Assembly (NCBI GenBank): GCA_963573305.1
Contig: OY754337.1
Location: 73,195,094 to 73,259,093, forward strand
Length of the DNA: 64,000 bases
Source of the DNA: Pyrrhosoma nymphula
Lineage: Eukaryota; Arthropoda; Insecta; Odonata; Coenagrionidae
Reading direction: 5' to 3'
In this document: one piece after another, positions 1 to 10,905 of the stretch
Numbering within the stretch: position 1 is the first letter of the stretch
Layout: each line of letters begins with the position of its first letter
Translations under genes and position numbers: made by a program
The notes under the pieces: generated by a model
Databases searched by the model: none
Seen by the model: only the letters and a program-made list of their open reading frames with translations
Told to the model about the DNA's origin: nothing

Positions 1-3000
1 GTGCACCAATAACTTCCGGTCATGAATTAATGTATATGTCATGACTGTGTTATGAACGGTCACCGCCAGTCTATTTTGTTAACTATATATGCCGTTGTAA
101 AGCTGCAGTATTTTCTACTGTCTTTGGTACTGGAATGACTCGATCTTTAATGTTTGTTATGATGGCAATAGTTGTTGTAACTTTTGATGCACTACTCACT
201 TTCTTCATGACGTTAGAACCTAATTTCGGGTGCCAAATGTTATTGAAAATTCTAAATACAACAATAAATTATGATTAAAATAGTGCAGTTACTTGTAGCA
301 TTGGTTAATAATGCTATTGCTAATTAATATATTTAATAACACAGTAATTTCTTTAAAGATGAAATATTAAATTATACTACAACAGGAAATTTCAGTATTT
401 TTTAGTTCTGCAATTACTTAAAGTCCCAATCATGTGCGTATTTATGTGAGGTAACATATTTTTCGCAGTGCCTCATTTGTTAGGAAGTAAGTAGTTTAAT
501 CATGGAGTACGAAGGTAGTATGAAGTAATTATTTTTCTGGACTACTCAACAAACGTTTTTTTAAGTCGTAACTCCTCACCCATTTGGCATTTTCTTCAGG
601 GAATGGCATCAACTTGGCTCTTGAATTTTATTGACCTCATTAAGAAAGTCCATTGAAAGAAAATATGCTCCAGGCGTAATGAGCGGTTGGCGGAGAGAAT
701 GGGGTTTCAATCCTGGTCGGACCGGAGGTTATACCTGCTTGAATGATTCTTGGCCCAATTAAGCGTTTAAGAAAGCATCGTCCTGTTCGTACAGAACGGT
801 GAAAAATGAGCGTACGGTTTCCTTCGGTTAAGGAAACTTTTGATAAGCTCATCGACATGGAAATGTGGTGGCCTGTCCTCCGCAGTGGGTGCCCACCTAA
901 TTATCCTACTTCCAAAGAGTCCTCATCGCTAAATCCAGACACTGAGATCCGTAATTGGAGCAAGGAGTTCCTTGGAAAGTTGTGTGATGAAACAGAAACC
1001 AACTCCTTGCCCTCGACTCAGCGACGAGGCATTTCTTCTACGTATGCATACGTATCTCGAATATGCGAAGCGGACAAAATATTCAAAGTTCAAGTCAGTA
1101 CGTAATGAAAAGACTCAATGATGATGAAAGTTGCGGCGGCCCGAGAAATGTAATACAAACCTAAGCAAATATCCCTCCATGGAAGATAGAATTTGGACCA
1201 TTCAAGAAAGAGGTACTTGATTTAAAGTGTTACCTATTCCAATGTGAACTTAAGTACGTAATTTCAAATCGTAAGCATAGTAGTTAGAGAACCGATCATC
1301 GAACTTCATTATAATCATCGAAAAATGGTAATTGAGGATGTTTTTGTCGATTTAGCCGTCCATTTGTTTAAAGCTGTGTCAATATTACATGGTGTCATAT
1401 TATGGTACACTATGAAACGAGCTTTTTGTCACCTTCTTTGGCCTCCTGAATTTTGCCATGTACATTTTTTCAGAAGAAAAACACGCTTGGTTTACATATG
1501 CAATGCAAAGTGAGAATGTGTATCGCAGGGGGATAAACCTTTCTTGTAGTCCGAAACTTATGTTCCACAAAACTTACGTGAGCAGCCTAAAGGTTCAGAA
1601 TGTAATTACATGAAAATATTAAAGCACACAGCTTCCAATTTTCCTAGTTATTGGCAACGTTCTGCTTTATCTTCTTCGAGTGTAATCTGCTTCTGGAAAC
1701 ATGGGAAATAAAATGTAACTAGTGAAACAAATGTGTTTATGAATTTTCAAATGCCACTAAATGGTTTCGATAAAGACTACGTTTATTAAGGTATAGATAT
1801 AGAATTTGATAGGATTTCGATTCGATATAACCTACTTGTAAGTATTAAGCCTGGTTGTTGCTATCAAGGAGGTCCTTCAGGTTTTTTTGCCATTGCATTA
1901 TTTTTACTTGATTGTCAAACTTCTGTTTATGAAAATGCTCAACTGTGGTTTAAGAATATATGTGGGGTATAAATAAGGATGAATGCTTTGTGATTCTGAA
2001 TTCAAAAAGTGGATTAATACAGAAGTGTGCAAAATAAACGAGACTATTAAGTAAATCCCGAAGGTAGCTACTGAGTAAAAAATTAATTGTGAAGGTAAAG
2101 AGAATGTAACGTACCTTGTTACGAAAACATTGGTCAAGTCCACAAAAATCAACTAGAAAAATGTCATATACACAGGAGTTATTTGAAGCTCCCTTTTTTA
2201 ATGATAAACTCGCGTACTTATTTGATAAGTTTTAGTTTGGAGAAATATTTTCTAAAAATGTGAAAAAAATTAAGAGGTATCGTTTGACTTTAGTTATCTC
2301 TCGCATGAGTGGACAATCCAATTCCACCCATTTTATTATATGGTCTTGTACTCGTTTAATTGCAAGATAAAAGTGCCATTAAAATAACTAGTCTAAAATA
2401 AATAACTATGGTAATATGTGAATGTAATTAGATTTATTATATGATTCTGTAAGGGTCTAGTTAAACATAAATCCCGAATCCAAAATGAACCGTGGATTGT
2501 ATGAGTTTGGACGTATTTTTTACCGGAATGCAATCAATTCAAAGTATAAAAATAATTTATCACATTAGCATCAATTTAATTATGTCACTCAAAAGAAAAT
2601 ATTTCAATTGCCTTCCTAAATGATATGATATAGATTTATGGATATTCCCTATCAACTTGTTTAAACTTGGTGCTGGTTTGTATTTACATTTTATTTATTT
2701 ATTTCTTTACAGTTCTCTCTTTCGAAGTATTCGTTCTTTGGTACTTATCTAAGATGTTCTTTGTAAGTTTTGAGCATGAACGTGTAAGGTTTCTTAATCT
2801 AGGGCATTAATACTTTAATGTGACTTAAGTTTTTTCAAATAAAAGAATGTGACACAGAAAAGTAGGTATTAATGAGGATTTTAGCTGATTGGATAAATTT
2901 GAAAAATAAAGGCATCTTACCAAGATGTACATCTCGTAAAATATATTTATTTACTGAATGAGGTAGTCACTAATGGCTTGGTTTTCAAACTTGTTGATGT

Positions 3001-3959
3001 TCAAGATGTGTTTGGTTCCGAATGACTAGAGGAACGCAGAAAGCACATTCTGCGCAAAGATTAGGATGAAAAAAGGTGTATTAAAGTTTATGATGTTTTG
3101 GTATTTTGATTGTTGCGATGAAAACGAAGCCTACTACTAATTAGCGAAACAACAGAACTGAAATTTCGTCACCACCGATGGTGATGGCAAACGCACTGGT
3201 CCAATTCATGACCCCTGTAGGACTCGGGACGTGCGTCCGTGTCAGGGAGCGTGTGCGCACGTCCAATAATGGAAAAGCCACGCGTGCATTCCCGTTTGAG
3301 TGAATAAGTCAGCTTGGGAGTGAATAATTGGTCAGTGGGTGCTGGGCGCCGATGTCCACTCCCTACCTCGATCCAACACAATTTGTCTCTTTCTCCCTCT
3401 TTCTCTCACGTTACTAAACCCGTGAGTACGTGATTTTACGGCGTAGCGGAGGGGTTTAATCAGCGTGGTCACTCAACTGGCAAAAAATCGGCAAAAGTCG
3501 GCAATCACTCTTCTGAAAAGGGAACGTGCAGAGTTATTGAAAAAAATATCATGAGTGAAAATGCGGGAGTGACTATTGGGAATGTTTTTTATATTATAGG
3601 TATTGATGACTTGGCGTATTTGATAGAGGACATCGTGCGTGATAGTCGAAAAGGGGAGGGGGAATATTTTACTTCTCTGCGAGGCATAAAAAAATTATCG
3701 AAATGGTTGTTTCGTGCTTTTATTTTGAAGTTTATGTTAAGTTTTCTTTTGTCTGAAGAAATGTTCACCCCAAATTCCACTGAATGAAGTTTTAGAACTC
3801 ACGAGATCTCCTGGCACTTGCGAATAGTAAAAAAAGTATCTTCGGTCAGAGAGGTCACACCTCCGTTGTGTACGATTACCCTAGGAAAGTGTCAACTAAT
3901 CTGTAGGATTATTAATTTATTCTTTGTCTTTCAGGAGATATAGGTCAAATAAGTTGAAT
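1..3959. other. Unassigned AT-rich DNA
   Basis: No gene or mobile element is recognised here. The short open frames are isolated and match no family I know. A box-B-like run (GGTTTCAATCC) near 705-716 could be the remnant of a tRNA-derived SINE, but no box A accompanies it. A more GC-rich patch around 3170-3380 contains short palindromes (for example TCACCACCGATGGTGA) without a recognisable function. Confidence 0.4.
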
Positions 3960-3977
3960 TTTTTATTTATTACTCTT

Positions 3978-4013
3978 TACCAACGTTTCGCATTTTTATC
4001 TATGCTTCATCAG
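3978..4013 (-). ncRNA. Hammerhead-like motif at PLE 3' end
   Basis: Reading the minus strand: CTGATGA, one unpaired A, stem GCAT/ATGC around an A-rich loop, GAAAC, four-base loop GTTG, then GTA. This matches the hammerhead core (CUGANGA, stem II, GAAA, minimal stem III, UH cleavage site). No stem I pairing is visible between the flanks, so activity is uncertain. Hammerhead motifs in PLE terminal repeats are established for this retroelement group. Confidence 0.5.
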
Positions 4014-4944
4014 GGCTACAATGAAAATATGAGGCGTTTGTTCACATAAATGAAATGTAGTTTACAATTTTTAGTGCAAATTTATGTTAAAAAGTTTATA
4101 AACATTTTATTTTTCAATTTCCCTCAGAGAAAGTTCCTTCCAAATTAATTGCTTGATTATATTTTCGTTGCTATTTATTGTTTGTTTTAATTTTTGTATA
4201 TTTAGGTTGTTTCAAAAATCAAAATATAATTAAGTGTTGTTAAAGCATATTAGATTGTAATAAATTTTACTTAATTAGGCGATGTCTGTATTTTTATCGC
4301 AGGATGTCTTGTTTTGTGCAATGTGCACCGTTTATTTAAATAATCTTTTACATAAGTTTGGTTCTGAATCTATTATTTTTGTGACTTGAAAATCGAATGT
4401 GTGGTTATTTTTGATTGCATGATGTGCTAGTGCACATATTTCTTAATTTGAAGTGAAAAGGAATCATCTAGATCTGTGGGATTGTTCTGCATCCTACTTA
4501 CTACATTTATGAACGCTGGCAGTGAAAAACAACCTTGACCATGCTGATTTACAAACTTATGCGTTCACGATTCTTGGTAGTCTTGTCGATTGGCTTTCTT
4601 CTCCATCCGTTCTTTATCTCCTGTTAGCTCCAAATGCCTCCATGAGCTGATGCTGAGTAATGAAATATTGTAAAATGAGCAACGTGCTTATATGGATGGA
4701 TTTATTAATCAATGGCACTTTAGGTGTCACTATCAGCAGAAATTTAAAAAAAAAATATTTTTAAGGTTCTCAGGGCCTGTTTATGGCATTCAGGCTTTTG
4801 GTTCTGCGATTAAATTATTATATTATGCAACAGTTTTGCCGTGCTATGCTGCTGGCTTCGTCGGGCTTTTAAGAACAACAATGGTCTTTTTTCAAAAAGT
4901 AAATAAACAATTCCAGCAGTTGATGATTTTGAGAAGTAAATAAC

Positions 4945-5730
4945 TTAATTTCGAATAAGTCTCTTCCAGGTATAAGGGAGTTTATAACTATCCTCTCTAT
5001 TGATGTTATTTGGTCTTTTTTCTGTTTCAATCGCCTCCCTTATGAGCCGCGGAAAGTAACTGCTTTCTTTATGTAGTACTCTTGCCGTCTCGATGTCAAT
5101 GGCGTGACCTTCCTCTAACGTAGTGTGCTCAGCCACGGCAGAGTGATACCAGTCTTTCTTCCGGATTGCACGTTCATGTTCCTTTAATCGGCATCCAATT
5201 GCTCTCCTCACATATGATCTTCCGCAACTGTAGAGACGTTCGTACACACCCTCATGCATTGTGGGTGGTAATGGATCTTTAGTCCCTCGTAGATGATCTC
5301 GTACTCTGGAGGTAGTGTTGTATCGTGTGATAATGTTATACTTTTTCATTATTCTACCTATGCGATCGGTCGTACCCGCAATGTAAGGCAGCATAACATA
5401 CCCCAGAGGTTTAGGAGTCTCCTTCTCTGTAGGTTTTTTTGATGTCACTCTTTCAATTAATTTGTTACTAAACCCATTATTGTTTAATGCCTTCTTCAAA
5501 TGGTGTATTTCTTGCGTGATGGAATCAAAATTGGAAACTTTTCTGGCGCGATCAAACAGTGTCTTGATAACAGAAGCCTTCTGTTGTAGATGGTGGTGTG
5601 AGCGTGCGTGTAGATATCGATCGGTATGAGTCTTCTTTCTCTACACACTATGTCCAAGTGTACCATCATCTTTTCTTTTGACTAGGACATCCAGGAATGG
5701 TAGCTGTCCGTCTTTTTCGATTTCCATCGT
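4945..5730 (-). pseudogene. PLE reverse transcriptase end plus GIY-YIG endonuclease
   Basis: The frame reads through the conserved LPFLDVLV block just after the PLE reverse-transcriptase core, then THTDRYLHARS, then the GIY-YIG region with GVYERLYSCG as the GIY half, SYV as a diverged YIG half, the RLKEHERAIR segment carrying the conserved arginine, and the AVAEH block with the downstream EAIE segment. In a live element this polyprotein copies its RNA and nicks target DNA. An in-frame TAG at 5641-5643 replaces a codon that is normally tyrosine (HSV-stop-RKK), and the 5' two-thirds is missing, so this copy is dead. The 184-residue part downstream of the stop (4945-5499) is otherwise open. A similar GIY-YIG end occurs at 14337-14603. 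Confidence 0.8.
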
Positions 5731-6003
5731 GAACTGGATCGAAAGATGAAGATATTAAATAATTTAATCGTAGAACCAAAAGCCTGAAACAATAAGCTGC
5801 GAGAATGTACAAAAAAAGTTCTCAGGGCCTCTTTAAAAAAGGTTGCATCCCAAAGATTACAAATAATACAGGTCCCATCTTGCATTTACTATCTTTCTCG
5901 GTGGTTCATACGGTATAATAATGCTTTGCTGCCATCAGCCACTCTCATTAAAGTAATATTGAAGATTTTTTCTAATCGCATACCAGAATGAACCAGATAA
6001 ATA

Positions 6004-7550
6004 TATTACTACTAATCGGCGCAAAAAAGGTAGAACGCTGAACTTAAAGGATTTGTATAAAATTCCGCCGGAGTAAAAAAGAGTTGTATAATCTACCGTT
6101 TTACTCCTTGTTTATTTGACTACAAAATTAATTCATTTAAAAGTGTTTAAATGTAAACGTTTAGCTTCTACGGTCGAAGGAGTGAAGAAAAACACGCGAA
6201 AAACTAGGAGAATGGCGAAACGGTCGTCTTCTTCATCTCGTCACGGCCAAAATATCTGATTGGTGCACTTCATTAATTTTTTACGAAGAAAAAATATCTC
6301 CACATTACAAATATTCTTTTAAAGTTAAATTTTACCCATTATTTGATTTTTTAAATAGCCGAAAGCTAGATTTCATTTTCCGAGATGTGGAAAAGTATAT
6401 CAATATCCAAGTTATGTATGCTTTTTGAAAAAAATATTTAAAAACTTTATATGTTAGGAAATGTTGATATTCTTCCTGTTACTTAAAATAAACCACAAAA
6501 AAGAAAATCGCACCGTGGCAATGCAGCCTATCATTTTGCGCAGTTGGTAATGGTGAAACTCCTGGCCGCGGGCGCCTTCATATCTCTGGTAAGACGTCCG
6601 TCGAGAGCTATGTACAAAAAGGTACATATACAAACTATCACTCACAATACCTACAGTTAACTTGAATTTCATATCATTGATCCATTGAAAACGTCTTCAT
6701 GTGTAACAAATATATTATGAATCGAAATAAATTAAAACTGAATTCATATAAAAAACATCAACGCACAGAATGTCTGCATTTTTATCAATATCACACAAAA
6801 CATGTCTCAAGAGGAAACAATCGTCATGAATAACAAATTAATGGGTTGTCACAAGAATGTGAATAAGAGATACATTTGCGAAGATTCTCGCCCAGGAAGG
6901 CCGAAGTTCATTTGTTATTCAATAAATAAATTAAATGTTTGTTTATATGCTAGAAGTTCATTAATTTTCTGGATTGTGTTGTTGTTATGAGCTGAATTAA
7001 AGTGTGTAATTTCTGCGCAAAATGATAGTCTGCATTGCCGCGGGGCGATTTTCTTCTTTGTGGTTTATTTTAAGTTAGAGGAAGAATATCAACATTTTCT
7101 AACAAAAAAAGTTTTGCAATATTTTTTCATAAATCATACGTAACTTCGATATTGATTTACTTTTCTACATCTCGGAAATTGAAATATAGCTTTCGGCCAT
7201 TTTAAAAATTAAAGAATGGGTAAAATTTAATTTAAAAAAATATTTGTAATGCGGAGTTAATGTTCTCTTCATAAAAAAATAATGACGTGCATCAATCAAA
7301 TATTTTGGCCTTGACAAGATGAAGAAGACGACCGTTTCGCCGTTCTCCTTGTTTTTCGCGTGTTTTTCTTCACTCCTTCGATCGTAGAAGCTAAAAGTTT
7401 CCATTTGAACACTTTTAAATAAATGCATTTTGTAGTCAAATAAACAAGGAGTAAAACGATGTATTACACGACTCTTTGGAGCTCCGGCGGAATTTCATAC
7501 AAATGCTTAAAGGTTAAAGTTCTACATTTTTTGAGCCGATAGTAAATCAC
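6004..7550. mobile_element. Foldback-type element with ~540-bp inverted arms
   Basis: Positions 6004-6543 and 7013-7550 are long inverted copies of each other, running from a shared outer end (left TAATCGGC, right GCCGATA) through shared runs such as GCCGGAG and the GTAAAACG/CGTTTTAC block to a shared inner end at TTTTGCGCAG. By eye the arms agree over most positions, with scattered substitutions and small indels. The central ~470 bp (6544-7012) holds no convincing coding sequence, only a 62-codon frame. This is the structure of a non-autonomous foldback or long-TIR DNA transposon. The family is unknown to me, and I could not find a clear target duplication. Confidence 0.7.
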
Positions 7551-9687
7551 GCATTTGTGGCCAATTATGGAGCGCATTTAGAAACGGGTCTTACCGACTC
7601 TTTGCTTATGGCGCATTAAAATTAATTGTGGTTGAGTTTTTAATGGCCCACTAAACTCATTTTCAATGAGGTGTTTCATTTTTTTGAGAGACTGACAGAA
7701 TTAAATGTTCAAGGTTATCTGTATCCCATTATACGGGTACACGTAAGAGTTTCATGCCAGTTTTCTCGATTGTTATGCAATAGTTGAATTGTACGCTTGC
7801 TATTTTAATAACACTCTTTTAGCTTACGAAATAATCTGGCCGTGTTAGCAGGCGTATCATTTAATCTGATAGAACTGTATTGTTTTTGTGCATGAACTCA
7901 TTTAGAAAAGGAGCAAGTATTTAATTTTGTCCACTATTGTGCTGCTCTTATTAGTGATATTTTCGATTCAAGTACTCGATCGCTAATTGTTTTTAGTTTA
8001 TTTGTGATAAGGAGGTAGAATATAATGAAAATTTATATGATAGCGTAGTATGGTGATGTTTCAAAGTCATTACCAATTATGGCTTCCAGTTTTAGCTTTT
8101 TCAATGTTAGACTTCTCGATTAATCACGTAATTGAACGACAAAATAACGCCTTTTTTGGGATGACAGTAAAATGAAGAAGTCCCTTCTTCCACCTCACCT
8201 CTCGTTAAATATACATGTAATAAAAGTCAAATAATTTTATAGTAACTTTTAAAAATATAGCATTAAACTATACACATGTAAACGGAATCACTACAAATAG
8301 TTTCGATAATACGTAATAGTGTAGGAAAAACGTAAGGATGGCTGCCATCCTTGACGAAAGAACCCACAGCAGGAAATCGCCCGGATGGTTATGGGGACTG
8401 AAAGACATGAGAAACCCAATTTGAAATTTCACACTGAAAATGGTATATTTCAATACAAATTGGGAGAAAAAATCAAAAAGGGAAAAAGTAGGATAAGATA
8501 ACATGTTGAATTAAGATAATAAGCTCGGTAAATTATTGGATCATAGAAGAATTCGCATGAACAAATGCTTCAAAGCGGAATGTACTGTTTGGTTGTATTT
8601 ACAGATATTTCGTACATTTTCCTTAACTATAAAGGAAAAATTCATTGCCTCAATGGTGACGCCAGATTATTTTTCAAACAAAATATCCTCCGACCGCACC
8701 CCGGGTAAGTACAAGCAATTCTCAGGAGTTTCCGCCCCATCTGGGGGGTCGCGGCACCCTGCTCTTACGGGAATGACTCCTGCAAATAACTAATGACCGC
8801 CTTGTCTAGGGCGTGTTGTATTTTAGATTAATTGAAGATTCCTTGTGCACTACCCCAGTTATTCGTAATACGACGCACGCCCGTGTGTTGTCCTTAAGCG
8901 CGATTAACAACCGGCCAGGCACTGGCTACCGGGGGCGTTGCGCTTCAGATAAATAACTGGTGTAGAACACAAACGGCGCCCGAGTGATCCATCACGTGGT
9001 GTTTCTTCCACGCCTCCCCTTCAACGCGCCTGAATTAAGGATGCGGTTTAATGTCTTGCGAGAAATAAGGGCATCGGGCCCTCAGCCCCTCCCCGGAAGC
9101 AATTCCTTCCCTTACCTTGAAATTGCCAGCCCTCTCCCCTCTTCATTGTGTTCGTTGCGCCATTTGCGAGTCGACGTTTGAAGCTTTCGGGCCATTAATG
9201 CCCTTGAGATAAATATTCTCGCTGCATTGTACCGGGTGGAGCAAGGCCTCGAGACGTTAATAAATGCTCACGCATGCATCCACTTATCCGTATCCACTAC
9301 GCAAACAAAACATGCACTTGCCTTGTAAAGCAGTCGAGGAAATATAATTTCTCCTGTGCGCGCATCTAAAGGAAGAACAGTTGAGAAAGAGTTGTACTAT
9401 ATTTTGCAAGTCCCTGTGCTCTCCGTTTTCTTAAACTTCCGTTGTATTGTGGACTTAATAAAAGGCCGTCTACCAATTACGGTAATTTTGGGTTAAGAAT
9501 ACATTACCTCGACTAATCTTTCAGGTGAAGAAAGCAGGCATGGTACTTTAATCGCGTGTTTGGACGCGTAATGTATATAACCTTGGAGATGGTGCAGGGT
9601 TAGTGATACATTTGGGAGGTCTCACTCATTCCCAATTTCATAATATACAATTGTATTCATTTTTATAATTAAAGATAAATCTACCTA
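7551..9687. other. No recognised feature
   Basis: AT-rich up to about 8650, then more GC-rich (8690-9300). I see no family-level match on either strand. The open frames here are short and unlike known proteins. Confidence 0.4.
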
Positions 9688-9710
9688 TTAACCTTCCGGC
9701 GGGCGCGTAC
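9688..9710. repeat. Solo piggyBac-type terminus
   Basis: TTAA followed by CCTTCCGGCGGGCGCG matches the left end of the complete element at 14664-15676 at all but two positions, including the TTAA target sequence. An imperfect subterminal palindrome (GTACTATGAGTAC) follows at about 9714-9726, similar in form to those of the complete element. I found no partner end facing it in the window. It is either a truncated relative or an element whose other end has decayed. Confidence 0.45.
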
Positions 9711-10444
9711 GTGTACTATGAGTACATGGCGGTCATTTTTCGGCGTTTTAATCCGTTTTACCGTAATAGGACCAACTTGGGACCCTTTGCTATTTCTCAT
9801 TTGTACAAATAGCCTTCTTAGTGTGCAAAAACATTTTCTTAGAAGCAGTTTTTGGGGAAGAAGAAAGCGAAACGCGTCGTGAAGTCCGTACGTTGTGCGC
9901 TGCGAGACCCGTTGAATTAATGAAAAATCGCGTTCTGTTCGTATATTTTTTGTTATTCTATAAGATATTAAGTTTTATATTGTTAACAATAGTTGGCGAC
10001 AAATATTGCAAGTTACTGATTATCTATTCATATTTTTGTATGGCAGTAATTTTCACCTGAAGCAAAATATTGCGTGTGTTGTAGAGATCTGCTGTGATCA
10101 TGAAAAAAATATCTTCGTAAGTACATTTACCTTTATTCCTTACATTTGTATCAGAGAATGAGCCACTTTTTTATCGCATAAATATGGTGCAATTATGCAT
10201 CAATACAATTTACATTAGTGAAACTAATTTTGAAATGATTAGTGTTCAAAATTGAAGCCGAGCAACAATCAACTCGATGCTTCTGTTGGACTTCGGAGGC
10301 AATACTGATGATACCTAAAACGAATTTCCTCATCCTAAGTTACAATTAAATAATCAAGGAAAATTTGTTTATTGAAGATTAGTTCATATACACTTATTAT
10401 TCTATGAAATATCATCCTCGAGTATCAATGAGCTATTGCTAGTG
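9711..10444. other. Possible interior of decayed piggyBac-type element
   Basis: This lies inside the solo terminus. A 79-codon frame at 9821-10060 starts with an acidic segment, which would be compatible with the acidic N-terminus of piggyBac transposases, but no diagnostic motif is present. The rest is AT-rich with nothing recognisable. Confidence 0.25.
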
Positions 10445-10905
10445 ATTCCGTCATGCCTCATAGCTCACCTGAAAGTATTGAGCTGGAATCTCTTCAGAGC
10501 TTTCGTAACGGCACCCATTATGAACAGTTCCAGAATGGTTCCATTTTTAGCTGGATTTGAGCCGGGGAAATAAAAAGAAGTCGGCATTTGGGGAGGTTGT
10601 TGCAGCGTTACCGCGGTGTGTTTCTACGTATACCCTCCCACCAGCAGCGATCCATGGCTCTGCGCATTGTCGTGATGAATAATTGCGTGGGTGTTGGAGA
10701 TCTCCTGGTGGATATACGTGACTCATATCGTCAGTCGTTTAAGCACATCCACGTTAAATGTGTCACTGACCATCTGTCCGAATATACGACTTATCTTTGG
10801 GCAACATCTATATACTGTTTTGATACATCGAACCTTCTGCTTTGCACAATAAAAATAATCTCCTTACTTTTCGGACAGACCCTAAAAGTATTCAAGCGCT
10901 GATAT
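10445..10905 (-). pseudogene. Mariner-type transposase remnant
   Basis: On the minus strand one frame reads IIHHDNAQSHGSLL (about 10683-10642). This resembles the mariner catalytic segment HHDNA-x-SH, whose aspartate is the second acidic catalytic residue. About 60 codons downstream a degraded frame reads TSFYFPGSNPAK, placed like the usual DFFLFP-K segment. The upstream edge (GGGTCTGTCC just after 10903 on the minus strand) looks like a mariner-type end. Frames are broken and the N-terminal DNA-binding half is missing, so this is a dead fragment. The assignment rests on short motifs. Confidence 0.45.

Larger units (their letters stand above)
3960..5735 (-). mobile_element. Penelope-like retroelement, 5'-truncated
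   Basis: This is the 3' part of a Penelope-like element read on the minus strand. Its order is the end of the reverse-transcriptase region (about 5730-5500), a GIY-YIG endonuclease region (to 4945), then about 970 bp of 3' non-coding DNA that ends with a hammerhead-like motif at 3978-4013, the position expected for a PLE terminal repeat. Similarity stops abruptly near 5731-5735, so most of the reverse transcriptase is missing, as expected for a truncated insertion. Two short blocks are shared by the 3' region and the DNA just beyond the truncation point: one of about 40 nt in inverted orientation (near 4780-4820 and 5750-5790) and one of about 13 nt in direct orientation. Confidence 0.75.
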
